Shown here in pieces: positions 6,393 through 12,303 of a stretch of 12,303 bases of DNA (positions within the stretch are counted from its first letter, which is position 1; every line of letters begins with the position of its first letter). A program made the translations under genes and the position numbers. The notes beneath the pieces were generated by a model that did no database searches, was not told where the DNA came from, and saw only the letters and a program-made list of their open reading frames with translations. The stretch covers positions 1 to 12,303 of the forward strand of contig JANZKD010000043.1 of NCBI GenBank assembly GCA_025061245.1, given 5' to 3'. This DNA comes from Candidatus Culexmicrobium profundum (GTDB lineage: Archaea > Thermoproteota > Methanomethylicia > Culexarchaeales > Culexmicrobiaceae).

Positions 6393-7847
6393 TTGTCTAG
6401 TCAAAGTAAGGTTCTTCCGATAGTATTGGTTGTAGTGATTATCGCGATCGGCGGCTTCTTGGCGTATAATTTCCTTATGCCAGCTCCAGTGGAAGAGCAG
6501 CCTCCCGAGCAACCTCCTCAGCCTCCACCACAAGAGCAAATAACTTTGAAGGTTATTACTAGACATGGAGCAGATATTCTAAGAAAAACTGAAGAGGCAT
6601 TTCTTGCCTCACCGATTGCACAGAAATATAAGATAGTTGATATTTGGTGGCTTCCAGTAGGTTCTCCACTTTGGATTGACACGATTAAAACTGCTGGTGA
6701 CGTTGATGTTGCATGGGGTGGTGGTCCAGTACTTTTTGATACCTTAAAGCGTGAAGGTTTACTTAAACCTTTGACGGGAGATATTCTAGAACTAATAAAT
6801 ACTTTGCCTGATGAAATAAGTGGTTCGCCAATGAAGAGATTTGATGAGGAAGGAAATATTGTATGGGTTGCAGCTGCAATTTCATCCTTTGGGTTTACTG
6901 TGAATGAGAAGTTCCTTAACACATACAATTTACCATGGCCTACTAAGTGGCTTAACTTAGCTAATGAGACATATGAAATGTTTAGTGCAGGTACTTCAAG
7001 TCCATGTGTAGGTGTTGCAGATGCAATTAGATCTACGTCTAACACTAGAATGTATCAAATTATTCTCCAAGCATATGGCTGGGTTGAGGGATGGAAGATT
7101 ATAACTTTAATGGCGGCTAATGCTGCTATTTACGATCAATCCGGATTGGTTAGAGATGCAGTTATGAGAGGAGATATTGGCGTAGGTATAACCATAGATT
7201 TCTATGGTTATACTGCGCAATTACAAGCTCCAGTGTGCACCTATGTCTTACCAGAGGATGGAACTATAGTTAATGGTGATCCAATAGCTCTTCTATCAAC
7301 ATCAAATCATGTTGAAGCTGCTTTAGCTTTCATAGAATGGGTTTTATCTCCTGAGGGACAGAAAGTTTGGCTTGATCCTGACATAAATAGATTGCCTATT
7401 AATCCTAAGGTGTTCGATACTCCTGAGGGTCAAGCTAGAGAAGATTTGAAGCAACAATATGAATTAACTTTAGAGGCTACGACTATTGAGTTTAGTGATG
7501 AGCTAGCAATTTCATATGAGAATTCATTGATGTGGTATTTCCACTCAACTTTAGTTGAAGCACAGGATCGTTTACGTGAAGCTTGGAGAATGATTGTTGA
7601 AGCTAAGAAGACTGGTAAAATAACTGCTGCAGAATTTGTTCAATTAATTGATGAATTGACGAATCCATTGAAATTGAATTTCACTGATCCGCTTACACAG
7701 ACAACAGTTTCATTTACCTTAGAGTATGCTCAGAAAATAAATGATAAACTTAGAACTGATCCAGACTTTAAACTTCAAATGGTTAGGATTTGGCGTGACG
7801 CTGCAACTGCAAGGTATGAGGCAATTATACAGAAACTCAGTGGTTAA
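6393..7847 (+). CDS. ABC importer substrate-binding protein, iron(III)/phosphonate/polyamine-like type
   Basis: The 484-aa extracellular binding component of the importer. An N-terminal hydrophobic helix (7-28) after SSQSK has no lipobox cysteine, so the protein is probably held by an uncleaved anchor or processed by a signal peptidase. A proline/glutamine-rich linker (30-48) separates it from the folded part. The domain starts at ITLKVITRHGADI (50-62) and has DVDVAWGGGPVLFDTLKREGLLKPL (103-127), typical of the AfuA/FbpA-like cluster of solute-binding proteins. It continues with IVWVAAAISSFGFTVNEKF (156-174), GDIGVGITIDFYGY (260-273) and HVEAALAFIEWVLSPEGQKVW (306-326). About 140 further residues (345-484) form a mostly helical C-terminal extension. 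Y271 and Y273 lie where ferric proteins place ligands, but iron binding is not shown; sugar phosphates, phosphonates and thiamine are other substrates in this cluster. First gene of the transporter operon. Confidence 0.9.
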   Translation: MSSQSKVLPIVLVVVIIAIGGFLAYNFLMPAPVEEQPPEQPPQPPPQEQITLKVITRHGADILRKTEEAFLASPIAQKYKIVDIWWLPVGSPLWIDTIKTAGDVDVAWGGGPVLFDTLKREGLLKPLTGDILELINTLPDEISGSPMKRFDEEGNIVWVAAAISSFGFTVNEKFLNTYNLPWPTKWLNLANETYEMFSAGTSSPCVGVADAIRSTSNTRMYQIILQAYGWVEGWKIITLMAANAAIYDQSGLVRDAVMRGDIGVGITIDFYGYTAQLQAPVCTYVLPEDGTIVNGDPIALLSTSNHVEAALAFIEWVLSPEGQKVWLDPDINRLPINPKVFDTPEGQAREDLKQQYELTLEATTIEFSDELAISYENSLMWYFHSTLVEAQDRLREAWRMIVEAKKTGKITAAEFVQLIDELTNPLKLNFTDPLTQTTVSFTLEYAQKINDKLRTDPDFKLQMVRIWRDAATARYEAIIQKLSG

Positions 7848-7851
7848 TGAA

Positions 7852-7870
7852 TTTTTCCCTAACATTTTTT
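7852..7870 (+). terminator. Two T-runs after the binding-protein gene
   Basis: TTTTT (7852-7856) and TTTTTT (7865-7870) lie in the 24 bases between the binding-protein stop and the permease ATG. Such tracts can partly stop archaeal polymerase. A partial stop here would give more binding protein than permease, as many ABC importers need. No hairpin accompanies them. Confidence 0.35.
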
Positions 7871-7871
7871 A

Positions 7872-9749
7872 ATGTTGACTTCTTCAATTCATTTGGGGAT
7901 ATATTTGGAATTTAAGCCCACTGATAAGCGTTCATCTATTTTTAGGATGATGCTTTCACGTTTAGATATGTTTACCTTGTCTCAATTGTCTATTAGTTTG
8001 CTTTTTTTCACCTTCCTTCTAATACTTCCTCTTGGAACAATTATCTTTAGGGCATTTGTTTATAATGGTGTTTTTTCTTTGCATTGGTTTGCTTCAATTT
8101 TAAATGACCGTTATTTTGTGTCTTTCACTCCTACTGGTGGAAAATTGTTTGAGGTTTATGGCGATGTCATGTTTATTTGGGGAATGGATTATGGCATAAT
8201 CTTTAACTCACTTATTGTGGCGGCTTTTGTAACAATTTTTTGCACTTTTATTGGTATTGTAGTTGCCTTTATAATGGCTAGATATGATTTTCCTGGCAAG
8301 AATTTTTTTAGAATTACTCTTATAATTCCTATGTTGGCAACTCCATTTGTAAATGCGTATGTTTTAGGCAAACTTTTTCATCCTAGGAATGGTTTTTTAA
8401 ATATTATTTTTTATGATATTCTTCATCTTCTTCCTTACAGAATTGATATTAATGGTCTTGTAGGAATAATGGTGGCGCAGACTTTAAGTTTCTTTCCAAT
8501 AGTTTATTTAAATGTTTTTTCTTCCTTAGTGAATATAGATCCTTCTTTGGAGGAGCAAGCTGAAAACTTAGGGGCTAAAGGCTTTACTTTATTTAGAACG
8601 GTAACTCTTCCTCTCGCTCTTCCAGGTGTTATGGCTGGTGCTACTATCACTTTTATTTTTAGTATGGAGGATTTGGCTGCTCCAGTTGGATTTGTAGGGT
8701 ATGGTGGTAATCCCCTTGCGAAAAAGGTTATTTCATATTATATTTTCCAGTCATTTACTGAAGCTTTTGGAGGGACAATTTCACCTGAAACAGCTGCTCT
8801 CTCAGTTATTTTACTAGTTCTCTCCTTCTCTGGATTCTTTATGATTAAGCGTTATGTTTCCTTAAAGTCCTATGCTACTGTTAGTCGAGGTGGAAGATGG
8901 ACTGCAAGGTTGAGGAAAATTCCGCTTCCAAGATCACTAATTTTATATTGCTTTTTAGGTGTTTTAACTTTCTTTTCATGTATGCCTCAGATTGGAGTTA
9001 TAATTTTAGCTTTAAGTGATTGGGCTATTAGTGGTGCTTTTCCAACCTTAATTACTTTTGAATATGTCCAAGAATTACTTTCTGCCACTGTAAGTAGAGC
9101 TATAATTAACAGCCTGATTTATTCCAGTATTGCGGTTTTAATAGCCATTATTATTGGTTCTAGTACCTCTTATCTAGTTTCGAGATCTAGATTTGTGTTT
9201 GTAGATTTCTTAGACATGCTTGCTACCATGCCTATTTCTATTCCAGGAATTGTATTGGCTGTCGGTTTCTTCCTTTTTTTTGCTGGAAACTTTAGAGGTA
9301 CATTCCTAGATCCCCTAATTGACCCAGCCCCACTAATAGTTTTAGCATATGCTATTAGGAGAATGCCCTTTGCTGCTAGAAGTATTTATGCTGGATTACA
9401 GCAAGTTCATATATCGCTTGAAGAGGCTTCATTAAGTTTGGGGGCCAGTAAATTCTACACTTTCATTAAGATAGTTTTACCTTTAATTGCAGTGAATTTG
9501 ATTGGAGGAGCGCTATTAACCTTTGTTTATGCAATGTCTGAGGTGAGTACAAGTGTGACTTTAGGGGCTTTAAGACAGGGGAGGGGACCAATAACTTTCT
9601 ATATTAGCCAGGTGATTTATGGAAGTGCGGCTGTTGGTACTGTTAGTATTGCTGCCGCTTTATGTTTATTGCTGATTCTAGTTCAATTGATTGCAATTAC
9701 TTTCTCAAATAATATACTCAAGCAGAGGGTAGCTATTTTTGGAGTGTGA
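7872..9749 (+). CDS. Fused two-domain ABC importer permease, FbpB-like
   Basis: A 625-aa membrane protein that carries both permease halves of the importer in one chain. Hydrophobic segments lie near 38-60, 107-135, 147-166, 194-218, 248-268, 308-325 in the first half and 353-382, 411-435, 448-470, 485-500, 535-555, 585-612 in the second, about twelve helices. Each half has the cytoplasmic EAA loop that docks on the ATPase: EEQAENLGAKGFTLFRTVTLP (227-247) and EEASLSLGASKFYTFIKIVLP (517-537). It is longer than usual fused FbpB-type permeases (roughly 500-560 aa), partly because of an external segment at about 62-106. The start is uncertain: ATG 7872 has no ribosome binding site, while the in-frame TTG 7905 has GGGGAT at 7895-7900 and would drop eleven residues. 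It lies 24 bases after the binding protein and 13 bases before the ATPase, as in one operon. Confidence 0.93.
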   Translation: MLTSSIHLGIYLEFKPTDKRSSIFRMMLSRLDMFTLSQLSISLLFFTFLLILPLGTIIFRAFVYNGVFSLHWFASILNDRYFVSFTPTGGKLFEVYGDVMFIWGMDYGIIFNSLIVAAFVTIFCTFIGIVVAFIMARYDFPGKNFFRITLIIPMLATPFVNAYVLGKLFHPRNGFLNIIFYDILHLLPYRIDINGLVGIMVAQTLSFFPIVYLNVFSSLVNIDPSLEEQAENLGAKGFTLFRTVTLPLALPGVMAGATITFIFSMEDLAAPVGFVGYGGNPLAKKVISYYIFQSFTEAFGGTISPETAALSVILLVLSFSGFFMIKRYVSLKSYATVSRGGRWTARLRKIPLPRSLILYCFLGVLTFFSCMPQIGVIILALSDWAISGAFPTLITFEYVQELLSATVSRAIINSLIYSSIAVLIAIIIGSSTSYLVSRSRFVFVDFLDMLATMPISIPGIVLAVGFFLFFAGNFRGTFLDPLIDPAPLIVLAYAIRRMPFAARSIYAGLQQVHISLEEASLSLGASKFYTFIKIVLPLIAVNLIGGALLTFVYAMSEVSTSVTLGALRQGRGPITFYISQVIYGSAAVGTVSIAAALCLLLILVQLIAITFSNNILKQRVAIFGV

Positions 9750-9762
9750 AGGGGTGGATTGA

Positions 9763-10830
9763 ATGGTTGTGGTTAAATTGGTTGGAATAACTAAGCGTTT
9801 CGGATCAGTTGTAGCTGCTGATAATATTTTCCTAACTGTAAATGATGGTGAATTCTTCACAATTTTAGGTCCAAGCGGATGTGGGAAGACTACAACTTTA
9901 AGAATTATAGCTGGTTTTGAACGTCCTGATAGTGGAAGAGTATTTTTTGATGAGGAGGATGTAACTTTTCTTCCTGCATATAAACGTAATACTGGAATGG
10001 TCTTCCAAAATTATGCTCTTTGGCCCCATATGACTGTTTTTGACAATATTGCATATGGCTTAAAGATTAGAAAGCTTCCTAAGGATGAGATTAAACGTAG
10101 AGTGAAGGAAGTTTTAGAATTGGTTAAACTTGAAGGTTTAGAGGATAGATATCCCCATCAGCTTTCCGGAGGACAACAACAGAGAGTTGCATTGGCTAGA
10201 GCACTTGTTATTCAGCCTAAAGTCTTACTTTTAGATGAACCGTTAAGTAATCTTGACGCTAAGCTTAGAGTTGAAATGAGAGAGGAATTAAGGTTATTAC
10301 AAAAAGATTTGGGTATAACAACCATATATGTCACTCACGATCAGGAGGAGGCTATGGTTCTTTCAGATAGAATTGCAATAATGAATTTTGGCAAGATATA
10401 TCAGGTGGGTGCTCCCACGGAAATTTACATGAGGCCTGCTAATTTATTTATAGCCACATTTATGGGTAAAAGCACTGTCCTTCAAGGAGTTGTTTTGAAG
10501 GTTTATGATGATAAGATATTAGTTAAATGTGATTCCATCGAGCTTTATGGTTTATGTTCTAATGATGAAGTTAAGCTAAGTGAAGGTGCTAAGGTATCAT
10601 GTGTATTGCGGCCTGAATATTTTGAGATTGGGGCAATGGGTGAATCGAATAATGTTTTTGAAGGTGTGATTGAAAAATTAACTTTTGTTGGTTCGTATAC
10701 TGAAGTTAAATTGAAAGTTGATGGCCATGAAATATTGGTTTATGTAGACCCTGAAGTTAAATTGAGGGTGGGGGGTACCCTACAAGTTTCAATACCTTAT
10801 GAGTATACTATTATTGTACCTCCTGAATAG
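9763..10830 (+). CDS. ABC importer ATPase, FbpC/PotA-like with TOBE-type tail
   Basis: The cytoplasmic ATPase (355 aa) that drives the importer. The nucleotide-binding domain is complete: A-loop region around F13, Walker A GPSGCGKT (36-43), Q-loop at Q82 in MVFQNYALWPHMTV, signature LSGGQQQR (134-141), Walker B LLLDEP (155-160), D-loop SNLD (162-165), and switch histidine H192 in THDQEEA. After about residue 235, a beta-rich tail matches the TOBE/OB regulatory domain of the CUT1, PotA and FbpC group: LQGVVLKVYDDKILVKC, CVLRPE (280-285), VFEGVIEKLTFVGSYTEVKLKV, with IPYEY near the end. The start is ATG 9763, with GGGGTGG (9751-9757) six bases upstream. The group transports ferric iron, polyamines, phosphonates, thiamine or sugars, so the ATPase does not fix the substrate. 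Confidence 0.96.
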   Translation: MVVVKLVGITKRFGSVVAADNIFLTVNDGEFFTILGPSGCGKTTTLRIIAGFERPDSGRVFFDEEDVTFLPAYKRNTGMVFQNYALWPHMTVFDNIAYGLKIRKLPKDEIKRRVKEVLELVKLEGLEDRYPHQLSGGQQQRVALARALVIQPKVLLLDEPLSNLDAKLRVEMREELRLLQKDLGITTIYVTHDQEEAMVLSDRIAIMNFGKIYQVGAPTEIYMRPANLFIATFMGKSTVLQGVVLKVYDDKILVKCDSIELYGLCSNDEVKLSEGAKVSCVLRPEYFEIGAMGESNNVFEGVIEKLTFVGSYTEVKLKVDGHEILVYVDPEVKLRVGGTLQVSIPYEYTIIVPPE

Positions 10831-10877
10831 CCTAGTATGTTTAAATGTTAAATATGTATTTTAATGTAAGTTATTTT

Positions 10878-10882
10878 GGTGA
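10878..10882 (+). promoter_or_regulatory. Ribosome binding site for the metallophosphoesterase gene
   Basis: GGTGA lies six bases before TTG 10889, the same spacing as for hypB, the importer binding protein and the ATPase. The 58-base gap 10831-10888 also holds TATA-like AT stretches (GTTTAAATGTT about 10839-10849, TTAAATATGTATTTT about 10848-10862), so the gene may have its own promoter or be read through from the operon. Confidence 0.6.
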
Positions 10883-10888
10883 ATTGAC

Positions 10889-12303
10889 TTGAAAATTCAT
10901 GGTAGGCTTCTACCTTTACTTTGCTTGCTTCTGATGGTATCATTAACTTTTAATAATATTGTTAATGCTAGGGGGATGATACTTTATGGAGAAGCTATAA
11001 GACCTGTTAGGGAAGTTGTTTGGGATCCCCTACCATCTAAACCGAAGCTTGCAGTACTTGGTTCAATGATGAATATTAGAGTTTTAGCTGATGAGTCGGC
11101 TAGTGATTGGAGAATTCTTCTAACTTCAGAGTATGGTAGTTTTAAGGTTGAAATAGTCAATTCTTCATATAATGTTAAGGATAAATTATGGGATGTAACT
11201 GTGAGGATCCCTAGGGAAATACCTACTGGTCTATATAATTTAGAGGTGCACTTTACTTCAAATGCTAAGGGTGAAGTTGAATATTTGCAGTATAAGTGTG
11301 TAAATGTATCTAAATCAATGCCTCATGAATTACTTATTGCACATATAACTGATACTCATCTTCCCTATGGTGCAGATGTTCTGGCTAGAGCTATATATGA
11401 ATTAACTTTGATTAGACCCTCCCTTGTAATAATTACTGGAGACTTAGTTGATGTTGATACTATTGCATCTGCTTGGAAGCAGGCTCAAAGTATACTTTTT
11501 AGAGGTCTAATAAAGTCACCTATCTATATTCTACCTGGAAATCATGATCATACAGGTGATAATGCTTCAAATTATCAAACATATTGTGGACCACTTTATT
11601 ATTATGAACAGCTGGGCAACTTTCATTTAATAGCTTTGGATACTTCATATGAGGGCTTCATTAATTTCGGTCAATTAAATTGGGCGAAATCTGTTTTAAG
11701 TGAAATCACTGATAGTGTGAAGATTTTAGTTTTTCATCATCCATTATTCTCTTGGGGTCCATCTAGCCTGAATGGATCATGGTCTCAAATAGAGCAATTT
11801 CAAAAATACTTGTATTCAAGTTGGAAAGGTAATATTGACAGTGCTAAAAGACTTCTTCAATTGATAGAGGAGTATAATGTGACTTTAATCCTTTCAGGAC
11901 ATATCCATGCTGAGCACTATGTCATCTATAATAATTATCATCACTTTGAAGTTAATCTCCCAGCTGGCGGTGGATTAAGAGAGGGTGACTACTGGTCTTT
12001 TAGACTAATAAAAATAGATGAGAATGGAAATGTCAAATTATTTGCGCATGGAAATAAAAGCCCGACATCTCATCCATCATCTTATCCCCTGGGAATGATA
12101 ACCTATTATTATACCCCATTTAATGATGGTTCGTCGAATGCAGTATCCATTTATATTATGAATAATCTTTCTTCCCCAATTACACCGTTAATAGAATTCA
12201 TTGTCAATTCAGATAAACCATTAGATCAATATTTCTTCTATCCTGAATCGCCATCGGAATATGAAGTCTTCAGCATTGGTAATGCATATGTGTTTAGATT
12301 TAG
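10889..12303 (+). CDS. Secreted calcineurin-like metallophosphoesterase (3' partial)
   Basis: The frame stays open from TTG 10889 to the window edge (471 codons plus two bases), so the C-terminus is missing. A signal peptide (1-27: KIHGR, a leucine-rich core, then VNA before RG) sends it outside. Residues about 30-140 look like a beta-sandwich domain. The catalytic domain follows with every metallophosphoesterase block: D155 and H157 in ITDTHLP, GDLVD (184-188), GNHD (217-220), HHP (283-285) and GHIH (337-340), giving the dinuclear metal ligands. A further domain begins near residue 380 (HGNKSPTSHPSS, then strand-like YTPFNDG, AVSIYIMNN), perhaps for binding or anchoring. The family hydrolyses phosphomonoesters, phosphodiesters or nucleotides; the substrate is not readable. 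It lies directly downstream of the importer ATPase on the same strand, which suggests that it releases or trims a nutrient outside the cell. Confidence 0.92.
   Translation, partial: MKIHGRLLPLLCLLLMVSLTFNNIVNARGMILYGEAIRPVREVVWDPLPSKPKLAVLGSMMNIRVLADESASDWRILLTSEYGSFKVEIVNSSYNVKDKLWDVTVRIPREIPTGLYNLEVHFTSNAKGEVEYLQYKCVNVSKSMPHELLIAHITDTHLPYGADVLARAIYELTLIRPSLVIITGDLVDVDTIASAWKQAQSILFRGLIKSPIYILPGNHDHTGDNASNYQTYCGPLYYYEQLGNFHLIALDTSYEGFINFGQLNWAKSVLSEITDSVKILVFHHPLFSWGPSSLNGSWSQIEQFQKYLYSSWKGNIDSAKRLLQLIEEYNVTLILSGHIHAEHYVIYNNYHHFEVNLPAGGGLREGDYWSFRLIKIDENGNVKLFAHGNKSPTSHPSSYPLGMITYYYTPFNDGSSNAVSIYIMNNLSSPITPLIEFIVNSDKPLDQYFFYPESPSEYEVFSIGNAYVFRF

Noticed and set aside
6518..7045. 175-codon open frame on the minus strand inside the binding-protein gene
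   Set aside because: It lies wholly opposite a gene with clear family motifs, has no ribosome binding site, and its translation is low-complexity and resembles no protein; a codon-bias shadow.
1..12303. tRNA genes, CRISPR arrays, insertion sequences or attachment sites
   Set aside because: No tRNA-like arm pattern, no spaced repeats, no transposase or integrase frame and no flanking duplications were seen in the intergenic stretches, all of which are under 200 bases.

Overview
The window reads as an AT-rich archaeal chromosome segment. The signs are an archaeal-type KptA with an N-terminal cysteine cluster, HypA and HypB, a MOFRL-family glycerate 2-kinase, TATA-like boxes about 25-30 bases before likely transcript starts, GGTGA-type ribosome binding sites with about 6-base spacing, and frequent TTG starts. 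HypA/HypB suggest a [NiFe]-hydrogenase and an anaerobic or H2-metabolising life. A TACK-type lineage is my guess; no marker gene here fixes the taxonomy. I see no tRNA, rRNA, CRISPR array, transposase, integrase or origin.

Layout, left part (1-5131): an unrecognised 132-aa protein (+); glycerate 2-kinase (-); divergent from it a 247-aa TIM-barrel, aldo/keto-reductase-like protein (+); RNA 2'-phosphotransferase KptA (+) from a TTG start; a 98-aa very basic DUF4258-like protein (-); then hypB (+) and hypA (-), which face each other with only 5 bases between their stop codons. These are mostly single genes on alternating strands, not one operon.

Right part (5212-12303) is the most coherent block and looks like a cell-surface uptake module. 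A secreted, C-terminally anchored protein with a GIFT/GATase-like domain and a coiled coil (-) is divergent from a three-gene ABC importer (+): a membrane-anchored substrate-binding protein with a proline-rich linker, a fused two-domain permease with two EAA loops, and an ATPase with a TOBE-like tail. This is the ferric iron / phosphonate / sugar-phosphate / polyamine-like importer superfamily. A secreted calcineurin-like metallophosphoesterase follows 58 bases after the ATPase and runs off the right edge. A strong AT-rich TATA-like element lies between the two divergent arms and could serve both, beside a TTCAGA/TCTGAA inverted repeat that may be an operator.

The working hypothesis is that the surface phosphoesterase and the importer act on the same nutrient, for example a phosphorylated organic compound, while the divergent anchored protein acts at the same surface. 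Only the gene arrangement and the domain families support this; the substrate cannot be read from the sequence.
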